64,000 nucleotides of DNA from Symbiodinium natans. Lineage: Eukaryota; Sar; Dinophyceae; Suessiales; Symbiodiniaceae. The position numbers and the translations under genes were made by a program. The notes beneath the pieces were generated by a model that was not told the DNA's origin, did not search any database, and worked only from the letters and a program-made list of their open reading frames with translations. Each line of letters starts with the position of its first letter. Position 1 is the first letter of the stretch. The stretch lies in assembly GCA_905221605.1 (NCBI GenBank), contig CAJNDS010000128.1, positions 155,418 through 219,417 of the forward strand. Direction: 5' to 3'. Positions 47,890 to 59,800 of this stretch are shown one piece after another.

Positions 47890-48395
47890 AATCCGGTTCC
47901 TCCAATCCGCGGTTTCCGAATCCGCGTTTTCCAGTTTCCTGAATCAGCTGGTTTCCGAATCCGCGTTTTCCAGTTTCCTGAATCAGCTGGTTTCCGAATC
48001 CGCGTTTTCCAGTTTCCTGAATCAGCTGGTTTCCGAATCCGCGTTTTCCAGTTTCCTGAATCAGCTGGTTTCCGAATCCGCGTTTTCCAGTTTCCTGAAT
48101 CAGCTGGTTTCCGAATCCGCGTTTTCCAGTTTCCTGAATCAGCTGGTTTCCGAATCCGCGTTTTTCAGTTTCCTGAATCAGCGGTTTCCAGTTTCCGAAT
48201 CCGCGTTTTCCAGTTTCCTGAATCAGCTGGTTTCCGAATCCGCGTTTTCCAGTTTCCTGAATCAGCTGGTTTCTCGAATCCTGGTTTCCCGAATCCGCGT
48301 TTTCAGTTTCCGAATCCGCGTTTTGTAGTTTCCAGAATCAGGGTTTTCCAGTTTCCGAATCCGCGTGTTTCCAGTTTCCGAATCCGCGGCTGACC
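47890..48395 (+). repeat. Satellite array 2, 39-bp unit, inverted relative to array 1
   Basis: About nine copies of a 39-bp unit containing CCGAATCCGCGTTTTCCAG and TTTCCTGAATCAGCTGG, followed by degenerate copies. The complement carries GATTCAGGAAACTG and GATTCGGAAACC, the core of array 1, so the two arrays face each other across the G-run minisatellite. Because 39 is divisible by 3, long 13-residue repeat frames appear; they are not taken as genes. Confidence 0.95.
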
Positions 48396-48469
48396 AAAAA
48401 CAGCCCCATGCCACACATGAGCGCTGCATCACTTGAACAACACTGAGCAACACGTTACACGCGATTTTT

Positions 48470-48890
48470 GCATCAATCTTTGCAGCTGGCGGAAGCCGTC
48501 GAGCTTGATGAGAATCTGGTGGATTTCCTCGAGGCCAGACCAAGATTGAGCTGGTGAGTTGTGCCTGGAGACTTCGCAGTCTGATTGGCAAGGCTTGCTA
48601 CTATAGCACACCAAGTAGAATAGTTAAGGGATATTACAATGTACAAGGCCCCTGCAAGCAACATACGTCATATCAGTTTGAATCATCTTTGTGGTTTGGT
48701 TTTGCATTCAGTCGCTCAGGTAGTTGCCGCCGGCCGGAAGGACAGCCAGGGACCAGAAAGCAAGCGACCATAAAGATCCATGAAGCCAAGCCGACGCTCA
48801 GAAGCTATTCCAAATTCTGCAGGATGCCCCGCCTCAAGGCATACCGGAGGAAGAGGCATTGGAGTTGCTTAGCATTGGGTTCGAGCGAGT
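48470..48890 (+). CDS. Probable exons, not recognised
   Basis: About 48484-48550 reads LAEAVELDENLVDFLEARPR and about 48797-48890 reads ADAQKLFQILQDAPPQG, then PEEEALELLSIGFE. Both are acidic, helix-forming and follow possible AG acceptors. No family could be assigned, and whether they belong to the next gene is unknown. Confidence 0.3.
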
Positions 48891-49775
48891 GGAGAGAGTT
48901 GTCTGTGTGCTTCTCCCTTTGCTTGTGGCCTGCTTGTGGCGGTGCAAAGATGAAACTTACGTAAATGCACACGGTTAGCTCGGCAGGGTGAGGATGAAGA
49001 GCTGGGACCTCGAGGACAAGGGGTCCACGTGGTTCCACATTGCAGCATGTGTGAAGCCGCACCTAAGGCCAGCTGACTGAGTCATTTGGCTGCAGTGTTT
49101 CACGCTGAGGTAGTGCTTAATTCGCATCAACTCACCCCTGAAAGATCTTGCAAGTAAGCGCGGAATCAATCACGCCATGAGCCCCGAAGATATTCGGGCT
49201 GGAAGAACCACTTCTGGCCTAATGTCTCACTCCCGCGCTTTTCAAGTCGCACGACTCTCGTGCTGAGCTGACTGCATGTGCGCGTGGTGGCAGGATGCTC
49301 ATTGTTTATGGGGGCAGTGCTGTGATGCTTAGACCGATTTTGCAAGTGCGAGCAGAAGGGATCCAGGATTCAATGGTTGTCGGCTCAAGCTTTGGATGAG
49401 CTGTCGGCAAGATGAGGAGGCCTTCGAGCTCTAGACTGCAACAAAGGGACCTGCTGATCTGTCCCGCGTCTAGAGTGAACCAGGGCCCAGCTTGCGGGCT
49501 TGTGGCTCCTCGTGGTGAGGGCTTGGGCAAGATCGAACTGCAGCTGCCCGATTGCAAATGAAGCGAAGCAAGAAGAGCTGTCTATTCATTAGCTTTACAC
49601 AGGGCCCTGCAGTTGCTGTGTGCTAGCATATTGCACACGTCAGAGCTATTGCACCTGGAGAGGAACCTCTAGAACTCCAGATGGCACGGTGCTAGTTGGT
49701 TGTGTCGACACTCTGAGACAACTTGCAAGACAAGAGAGGGCTCTTAGTTGACCAGCGAATTTGACCATGCACATC
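48891..49775 (+). other. Interval without recognised features
   Basis: No motif, repeat or RNA gene seen on either strand. Confidence 0.3.
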
Positions 49776-50160
49776 CCAGGCCCAGACGATGGTGAGTGCG
49801 AGCTGCCGGATACGACTGGGTTCGTGCAGGTCACCCACAAAACCAAGGCAAAAGCGACACCACGCAGCACAGATCATGTCTTGCATCGTTTGGCTTGATC
49901 CAAAATGGTCACGGTCGACTCTTTTCCGAGGAAAGATGATGCTGAATCCCCCCACCCAGACTTCGGGCCCAACGTCATTGTACTCCAGCCGCAGGTTATC
50001 GGATAGAAGCTCCAGGATGCAGGGCTTCAGGGTAGCTCCCAGAAGTTTGTAAGAACCCCTGAACTCCGCACCAAATCCATGATGCCATCTGCAGCTGTCC
50101 CAGGTATTGGAACCTGGAGAGGCATCCACGCAAGTCGAGGAGTCTCCTTGGCCCTGATCG
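49776..50160 (+). CDS. Probable exons, not recognised
   Basis: About 49777-49895 reads PGPDDGECELPDTTGFVQVT and HKTKAKATPRS. About 49902-50010 reads MVTVDSFPRKDDAESPHPDF, then GPNVIVLQPQVIG. About 50028-50150 reads GSSQKFVRTPELRTKSMM. The three lie in different frames with possible AG acceptors. They may be 5' exons of the beta-helix gene or a separate gene. The overlapping - strand frame 49692-50129 is regarded as a shadow. Confidence 0.3.
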
Positions 50161-50896
50161 CTACTGGTAGCTTGTCGCGTAGCAACACGAATGGTCCTGC
50201 TTCATTATAACTATCGGACTTGTTCGGACCATTCCTCGGTACACCACGGTAAACTCAGAAGGGTTGTGTTTAAGGCTTCTCAAAGATAGTTGCGTATGGA
50301 AATGAGGCCGGGAAGGGGCACGCGAAGCTGGCCACGGAAGGGATCGGAAGGGTTTGCGGAAGGGCAGAAACTCTGCGGGAGCGCCATTTTCTGCATCGCG
50401 AGAAACCACTGCAACATCTTGATCGTGTTGCAGGTCGCACTACGCCACGATTTAGTTTCAAGTGTTTGCGTTGTTCTGAGCAGCACCGGTTTTGTCGAAA
50501 AGGGTGCGTGTTGTCTAGTTGCGACGTCGCATGCCAGATCTGCGGAAGGTGCGCGGAATCCCGCGTGGTAAAATCCATTTGCATCCGAGCTCTTTTGCCC
50601 CTTCACAGCGAAACCACGCACCGAATCTCACCAACCCCTGCACGCTTCAGACCTGAATCTAGAGCCGCCCTGAACTCATCTAAACTCCGATTCCCTATCT
50701 ACGTAGAGTTCAATCTGGCGCGCGCACGGCACAAACACCGATGAAGCTTCAGCAAGTTTCGGCGAGCCCGCTTTGGACCTCCGACGTGTGTTCTGTCAAC
50801 TAGACAAACCTCGTCCATATATTCCATATTATCTCACAAATCCTCACTGGAAGGAACGCCTGCAAAGCTTCTACGAGCAATGGGCGTCTTGACTAG
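50161..50896 (+). other. Interval without a confirmed gene
   Basis: Long open frames exist on both strands between 50266 and 50744 but no motif was recognised. It should contain the promoter or first exons of the gene that follows. Confidence 0.3.
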
Positions 50897-53800
50897 AGAT
50901 GCATACGTGTCGGTGTGGCTTGTGAAGCTCTTCAGCGGCTTTCAGACTTTCAGCTGTCCGAGATCAGCTGGGACGAAGACGCTCAGTTTGGCGACCATCG
51001 GACGGCCATACTCCTCAAGCCTGGAGAGCATCAGGCCGGGTCTGGGGGGAGGGCTGGGCCTGCATGCCAGCATGTCCGACAGTTCTTGACAATATTTTCC
51101 CTCTGTCGCGTATATTGAGTTGCTGTCACCTTGTGTCACTTTCATTTACTTGTGCACATCATGTGCATCACGTGCTCCACGGTCACATCACTGAACTGAG
51201 TCTACCGGTCAAAAAGAGTCTGAATCGGCGGGCGACACGCAACACCCTAAAACTAACATCCAGACAATTCCAGTCACACTACCGCTTGTACAAGCACGTG
51301 ACTACAACTTGACAGCCGACCTTCCACAGCCTGAAGGGAGTCCTAAAGCCTCTAAGTCCTAAACATCCCTAAGCCCCGAAAAGCAGTGCTTTGTCAATCC
51401 TCAAGAAAGTGCTTCAAGGAGAGCAAGCCCCCGGCAACACTGGCTCCATCTAAGCTAAGCAAGAGGCTGAGCGCCCTTCCTTGACGCTCTGAATATCCCC
51501 AGACCCCAAAGCCAAGGCGGCACCCAACACGAGAACCAAATACTAAAGAGGGGTGTAAAATCAGTTCAAAAGTCAATTCTATTCACCGGCATGCTGGATT
51601 CTTCTTCGGCATTCAGCATTGTTGCCCGGTGTGGTGATGGTCGCTTGTGCTCGGGTCTTGCAGCCTCACGCAGGTGGTTCGACATCTTTTGCATTGCATG
51701 CAGTATAGAGCGCCCCCTGCAATGTACACATGTAGCTGCAAGGATGCCTGCAAATTATCTGCATGGTCCAACAGGGGGATCCTCCCCATCAAGTGCCCTC
51801 AGACTTGGTGTGCTCAGGTGGACATCAATCTGTGGTACTATGTTGGTGTCTACGGCCTCGGCAAGAGCCCACTGGATGTAGTGGCTAGACATGGTCCTCG
51901 CGGGGAGGGACTTAGAGTCGAGCAGCAGCCAGCAAGCTACCCTGGCGGTGCCTTGGATCTGCATCTGAGGGCCTTAAGGCCTTTGCTGAGATTGACAGAT
52001 ACAGCTGCGGTAAAGTCAGTTTCCGACAGGAATGCGGAAGGTATACAAGCATTTTCGCCTTTGCCAGGGCTCTAATGATCTAATGCATTAATGCATCGTT
52101 GGGGTTGACTGATTGTTTGAGGTCCACTGCTGCCGAATACGCCGCTCGCAAAACAGATGGCTCCTCTTTCTCGGTGTCAAAATGACTCAGCCCAACATGC
52201 GCCTAAGGAACACTTTTTGGCGCACAATCGAGAACGTGCACGTGGCCCAGGACAAGCTGGATTTCTTTGTTTCGCAAGCCGCGCCGCTGAGATCCGCGAC
52301 TTGACAAAGATCTGAGCAGATGTGCTGTGGTCAAGAATGGGTGAATGGGTTCAGATCATCCGCAAAGTCTAGCGGAGCATGTGCAAGACATCAATGTGTG
52401 GAGCATGCACAGTGGGCACGCAACACAGCAGAAGACTGCTTGTCTCATTGATGTTCTGCTGCCTTTTCCCGTCAAAGTTTTCACCCTGCCAGAAAGCCTC
52501 CGACCTCCTGGCAAGGTCAGGGTTGACGGCAACGTGCATCTGTCCGGCGGAGGCCACCTTCTGGACGTAATAGACGGAATCAGCCAAGTCTCCAGAATTG
52601 CAACAACCTGCAGGGACGGATTGGACTTCTGGTGGTGCGTTGATGAACTCCGACATCATCGGTGAGCCTGTGACAGGCCCGGTGCTCAGCGCTTGGATTG
52701 TTGAGGATGAGTCGAGGCACGCCAGAGCCAGTGCAAGGTACCGTGCTGTGACGGGATGCATGGCCTTGCAGTGCTCCAGGCACACAACAACAGTGGTACA
52801 CAAGAGGAACCACGATGAGACCATACGATCATCCTGCAGGCTGGTTCATGTAAAGTCGCTCTCCTGTATGCTCATGTCAGCCAATGTCAGCTGTGCTTTC
52901 CGTTCGGTGAACAACACTAGTTGACGGAAGCACTTACTTCCAACCCTGATCATTGCTGCATCAGACACCTTGTTCTTACTCACCAATTCTGTCAGAAATC
53001 AAATGAAGTGGGCAAGTGTGGGTGTGTGTGTGTGGGTGTTCGAATGAAATACATGCACTGATGTCAATGGATTTTGAGTTGCATGTACCGGTATCTGACC
53101 AAATTCCTCAAGCTAACCAGCATGTTTTCTGCAATAAGAATTCCCGATGAGTATTCTTTACGAGATCACACGAATAAGTTCGAACAAGATGTCAGACCTC
53201 CTGGCACCGGTGATTGTTTAACGACGAAGCCAATTCGGATTTCATCCAAAGCGACTTCTTCGATCAGACTTGGCATCCCAAGAGTCGCTTTCATGATCGG
53301 GATATGAAGTTCCGTCATTTCCGTCGTCAGGGATTCCTTGGAACGTTGCCCGCAGTTCTGAATGATGGTGCAGAGTACCTGCACAGCGCCCTGAGCTTTC
53401 ACCGGCCATATGCTGCATTCCGGAGCGCGCCTTTGTTATCAAGTTTTGCGGCATTCTGCAGCCCTGGCTACGTGTCCGGCTCGGCAGTGCAGGGTCTCGG
53501 GGTGTTGCTCCCGTGGCTCTTGCGCTCCTTAAATCGTACGATGCCCCCAGCTCTTCCACAATTTTCACGCGCAAGTACTGCACTAGGGTCTCATGATGCT
53601 GGTGAACAACTGTCGAGCCGATTTGCAAACATGCTTTAGCAAGAAAGAAGATTACGGTGCCATCATGGTCATGTGGCATCGGGAAGTATTGCTGCTGTTG
53701 GTGAGTGTGTGTATATGGGCCCTTGTAAAATAGATACAAGCAATAGACACCTTACCCCTACCTCACTGCGCAAACCTCACATTCAATCTGGCCGGTAGAC

Positions 53801-56800
53801 AACATCCTTCACGAATGTACTGCATACTTCCTCACAAATGCTTGATGCCTCTCAAGTTCAAATGCTCATCGTCGCGACAACGAGCCGCAACAGTGGCATG
53901 CGAAATGCTAAATATCTTGGCAAACACCAGCCGGCGTAAGTAAGATCGATTTTTATGCCTCAAGCTGCCGGGGGGAAAAAAGTGGAAAGACCAGCACCGC
54001 AGGCGCCTTAGCGAGAGATCAAGGCCCTCAGTGCAAGGAACTGGGCGTCTCTGAGAAACGCATCGACGGCAGCAGCAAACAGGTCTGCGCCAGCTCGTGA
54101 GCTCGACTGGTGCGACCAGCACGGAGGGGAAACGGCATTGCGGCTGACAACGAGGCATGGCTAGGACAAGGCCGCAGAGCATTGGAACAGTCTTCCTTGC
54201 GCAGGGCGCCTGAGATCTCACCCATCGGTCAACGCCACCGAAGCAGGGGTTTTTCCGTCAATCATCGCAGAGCAGGTGGCGATGGAAATGAGCTGGCAAA
54301 GTCAAATGAGTGAAGTAGGACTGGATTGGGTCAGAGGAAATGAAGAAGAGGTAGAATCAGACAGAAGATCGGAAGTTGAAGCCAGGTCTTGGAAAACGCA
54401 GGTGGAAGTTGGATTGGAAGTCCAGCCCCGTTACTGAAAGGTGGCTTGGAAGGTGAGGACTCATGCACAGAAAGGTCTGCGTCTTCGGTTTTATTCAAAG
54501 CAGCCGCTGCATAGCCAGTATATTGAAGTGGTCCGTGCAAGACTGGGCAAGGATACTGCCAAGGACTTTGCTATTTTCGCAAAAGTTCATGAGGGGTGAA
54601 GGCAAGAAGGGAAGGATGATGATGTTGATGAAGGTTCAATGAGTTGGGACACTGTGGTGCAAGATGCTCGTGCGCATTCGTCGGTCTGTACGTAAGCCCT
54701 CGGAATCTTTCGAAATTGAAGCCATTTAATAGCTTGGCAGACACCCGAAGCGCCGAAGCCGTCCCAAGCCTTTGATTGAGCACAGGACAGCACATGTCAA
54801 CATGTGACATCACATGACGAACTGGCCATGTCACTCATGTCGCGCAGGCCAGGGAAGCTATGCGTGCGTTGGATGCATAGACCGTGATAGCGGCCTGCCA
54901 TTCTACAATAGCATCCTGCCTTGGTTTTCAGAGAGAAATGGTCGGTGGACGACGCGCTGTTTTTTCGAATTGTTTGGTTTTTGCGTGTTTTTGGGGCAAG
55001 TGACAATATTGCTGTCGTCGTGGTTCAGGCTTTAACTTCGACGAGCACCGCGCGGATCAGACCTTTCACAAAGGCTTGACGCACCAGACCCGGCAGTTGG
55101 TTAAAGATGTAAAAGCTGCATTGGGCAGGAGCATGTAGAACGCTGGTCTGTAGCAAGCTTCACACTGTCAGCCGTGGATTGAGGTACGCAGCCGCTCCCG
55201 AGGTTTTTGCTGAGAAGCCCTACATTTTTTTTGATGAGGCGCTTTGTTGGGCCCGGTTGGCCCTGGCTTGTTTTCCTTGGTACGTCCCCCGGTCACCTGG
55301 TCCTCTGGTCCGGTCCCGCGCTTTTTGTGGTCCTCCTGTCCTCCGGTCCTGTGGTCCGCGCGTCCCCCAACCCATCATACGAGCATTGCGTTTGCAAATG
55401 CAGGCGGGTTTGGGGGGGTTGTCCCCGACCCTCCGCTCTTTGATTGTATCCTTCCCCAATCCATCATACGAGAATTGTGTTCGCAAATGGGGTGTGCACC
55501 CCCCCCCCAACCCTACCCCACCTGCTCTTTTCAAGCCATACAAGCTTGCTTCACAGAATGTCGTGCTGTCAGTGGACATTCCTTCAAAACCCCAATGAAT
55601 CCTTCGCAAACCCATCATGCGAGCATTGCGTGCCAAATGGGGGGGGGGGGGGGGCGGGGCGGCTGCACCATGCTGCACCCCCCTCTTTAAACTTGCTTCT
55701 TAGCTCTTGAATGCAGAGAATGCGTATCGATACTGAAAGTCACAGGGCCCTCCGAACGCTTATATGAACCGCCAGACTTGCTGAGCCAGGAAGGAGTGGG
55801 AACAAACACTACTCGTAGCAAGGAGAACAAACCAGAGCCAACCTTAGGAAAGAAAAGCACCTCCGCGGCATTGTATGTTTCTTCACATATGGCAAGGACT
55901 CTCCTGACAAAACTGCAAGAGCCTTGTCTACCACCACTGTCCTTTCGTTGACATGCTCAGCATGTAGCCGAGAATGCAGGTTCAAGCACAGTTCTTACCA
56001 TGTTTTACCTAGAAGCTGAAGACCGGCTGTGCACAGGGCACGTACAAACTTCGGATCCCAGAAGTTTGGACCTCAGCTCAAAGAAGGCTTCAGCGTCCTA
56101 CTTCAGAAGACGTTGCCCTTTGCATTGGATGTGAGACATGTTGCGAGTCTTTGCTGGCAGCACCCAGACTTCACCTTCGACTCTTTTGTGCTGAGGTGCT
56201 GAACAATCATGCTGGTCCGGACTGGCAGAAACTCGTGGTTCGCGATTCGAGGGTTGAGGTTCAACGAGTAATGCACACCACAATACTGGGATCGTATCGG
56301 CAGCATAGCATTAGTTGAACCGGCGCCCAAGGACTGGCTCCACAGTGGAGTTTGACCAGGTCTTCCTGACAAAAGAAGGGACCACTGCAGCAGAAATCAA
56401 TGCTGCGATTGCTGCAGGAGAATATTATGTGAAACGTCTCACCTTACTGCTTCTCACGCCTGACTCTTACTTCCTCTACTTCCTGCAGATGTAGATTGTA
56501 GATGCTGGAAAGGGTCCGGTGCGCAGGAATGCATATTGTCATCACGCCGGCAGTCTACTATTTGGAAGAGCCCATTGCAGCTCGATCCAACCAGTTGCAG
56601 ATCTTGAAGACAATTGCTTGTACGTAGCTGTTGAATTCACACGCCTTGGAATTGCCAGTGGTCAAAGGTTATCGACCATCCCAACACCGTTATCCTTGGC
56701 CTTGGCGACTTGACTAGTCCGTGGTCGATGTGGTAGAGATGCCATGAGATGCCGACACCCCAAGCTGAATCCCGTGAAATCACGTGAACTTGTGAAGGGT

Positions 56801-59800
56801 TTGGTACACGATCCTGCCGTGAGGTTTTGCAACTCTCATTCCGCAGAAGCTGCCCGTATTTGTCGGCAGAGGCGTTATCGAGGCACGTTTGTCGAACCAA
56901 GCATCTCCTGCTGAACCACATCATTGCTAAATCTGAGGCTTGTTGCCTTCCTGTGACGGACTGTCCCCGTCAGGTTGGCAATGTGGATGGTGTTCGTCTT
57001 GCAGGAGTCTTTGTGATGCTCGTTTGCGAGAAGTGCATGCATCGCCCGAATTTGCTGTGGAAATCCGACCTTATAAAGTGCGTAAAGTGCAGAGGGAGGC
57101 TCTCGCAAGCTCCAGTGCTCCAGTGCATGTTCTCGATGGCCGAGGCAGGCCGGGCCCCAGGACTCCTCAGACTTCAGCAAGGCAGTCGGTGCGCTGGTCA
57201 GGCACCGGGGCTCACAACCAAAATTCCGATGTTGTGTTGCACGTAAGTTATGTCAATCATCCCATCATCGAGAGCTAAGGCTGAAAGCAATAGCACACAC
57301 AGCAGCCCCCCCAGCACAAAATGAGTACAAAATCATGGGGCCAAGCTTCATTTCGAACAGGTGCGTGCTAATTTACGATCAGTCCCCCGCTCTGCATGGC
57401 GAGACAAGAAACATTTTCACAATCCACGACAAGCAGATCAGGAAACCACCAGAGGTGCAGAGTACCGTGATACTGTGAGGCCCTAGTTTCTTTTCGGAAC
57501 CTGAGCTGCCGTCTCGCTGGGGCTGGCTGGAATGGGCTGATGTCTGGAAGACAGATGCCTGTTCAAAGTCAAAGACGATGCGCAAGGGCCACGCTTGCTT
57601 GAACGCGACATGCGACGTGGTGAAGCTGTAAAAAAGTATGCCAAATATGCGGTGCGATCTCATTGTTTGTGGTCCCTTTCATGCGATGCTCCATCAATGC
57701 GGTAGGGGCATGCGGCATGCCTCCGAAGCAACGGCCGAGGACATGTGATAACGAGCCTTGCGAGGTTGTTGAAGTGGATTCGAGGAGACTCGGAGATTAT
57801 GTTCGTACATCACAGAAACTTTGGAACATGGGCTGTGGTGCCATGCAGCATGCAAATTCACGTCCCATGCTGGCATACAATGACAATGTGGTCCCTTTCA
57901 TATTGAGATCAGAGTGGTATGCTGGACAGGATCTTCGTGGATCCATCGTGTTCTAGTGTTTTCTCTTGCCCATCTTTTTTAGGGGCGCGTTTGGCTTGAA
58001 GTGGACCGGTGGAAGCGTGTTACTGCAGCTCAAAGAGGGCCTTTTGACACAAGAAGGTTGCGAGCAGCTGGACGACCACGCGACACGAACCATGCAACCA
58101 TTTAAACCCAATACTGCATGCCATGTGCCTCGCACCCGCAGCAGCGCGGCATTAACAGAAGTCTGCTACACCAGCGAACACGGAAACGACTCGGCGCGAG
58201 ATTTGTTGCGCAGTTCGCGGAATGATCGGCTCACGGAGAGCCATGGAGAGCACTTGAGGAGAGCACTTGTATAACAGATGCCAACTTGCACAATTCCGAG
58301 CAGAAGTCTCTCGGCAGGTGGGGCAAGCCTGAGAATCCCTACGCGGGAAAGAAAAGCAATCCCGGCATCTTGCCTTCAGATATGACAATGTCTGCTGATG
58401 TAGCAAAGTTGCGAGCGAGTTCTGAACTGGGCTCGACGGCTCAACGGCTCAATGACAGCTGATGTAGAGCTCAAGCTTCGCCCAGGCTTCATCTATGACT
58501 TCATTGCACGGGTGGGTGGTCCAGATCATCAACCGGTAGGTGGGGCATTTGAGGAAAGTACCTTTAGATCATTTAGCACATGCAGTGCTTGTTAATGCAC
58601 GATGCAGTTCCACCAAGTCCGCTTGCAGGAGTCGCGAATATGCTGGAGATCAACAATGGCTGGGTAGTTGGCGACAACCTTTGGCTCTGGAAAGCTGACC
58701 ATTGTGTCTCCAACTCAGGCATCAGCCCAATACATGGCCCTCGGTCCCTCCACTCTACAATGCTGCAGGTCAATTAATGGATACATGTATATACATATGG
58801 CTAGTCTCATCAACCGTCATCAACCTTTGGGCAGGTGCACTCTGCAAACCTCAGCGTTATGTTAATCACTGCCTGGTGGTCAATGCCGAGAATGTCTTGA
58901 CCTTATTCTGAGCACATCGTAATAGCATGTAGTTCACGATTATCAATGCAAATGCCCACCTGCTGAGTAATTAAAGCATTCAAGCTGGGCACAGACCGTG
59001 CTTGAACGTGCTTTGTTAATCAAGTTTCTACGAAGTGCTATGAAGCTAAAGACGGAGCCGAGGTACACATGTACGGCCTCATGGCAGAGCATGCAAACGA
59101 GGATGTATGCGTCTGGAATGGGGAATATGGCCACTTGGTGCAGCTCGTTGTTCGCCGTCATGTAGTCACGAAGAACAAACTCGGCCTTCGCTCCGTCAAC
59201 CTGACTCCCACATTCTTACCCTCACTCCGAGACACTGCCATCCGCATGGGCCACCGTGCGATTCACGACCTACACATTGGTGTCAGTAGTAAGCAACGAC
59301 AACTTGCCCACCGGCAGCGAAATCTGTTAGCGATACGAGTAGTTCATGTAAGTCTTCTACACTGTGCTCATGAAGCATCCACGTACTCAACGTGACCCTA
59401 CAGGAATTTCAGATGTCTTACCACCGATTGCGATGCTACGTCGGTCCAGGTTCCACATCACGATTTCTTTCAACCGTCTTCGCTGGTAGCAGAAATGACG
59501 CTCCCCGCTGCCCCTTGCATGGCGTTCGGAATGCGTGATCAGGCGCAAGACATGCGCAACTACTATTCACCATTATTCACCACATGCCACACCACACGCA
59601 CTGATCAGGGTGTGATTGCTGCTATTGCTTGATGTAGTGACCAACCCCCATCCGTCATGGATAATGTTGCGCCGTCTTTAGTAGGGGGGATCCCCCCAAA
59701 TGCATCTGGGACCCTCGTCCGGGAACCCCCCAAACAAATTTGGGCCTGGGGGGGGGGGAACCATCCTAGAGACTTCCAGGAACTTCCAGTATAAGTGCTT

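Noticed and set aside
47854-48393. 179- and 150-codon frames of 13-residue repeats
   Set aside because: The repeat unit is 39 bp, so the frames stay open without selection; the same array is degenerate elsewhere and non-coding.
49692-50129. 145-codon - strand frame
   Set aside because: Three + strand segments in the same region look more protein-like and follow AG acceptors.
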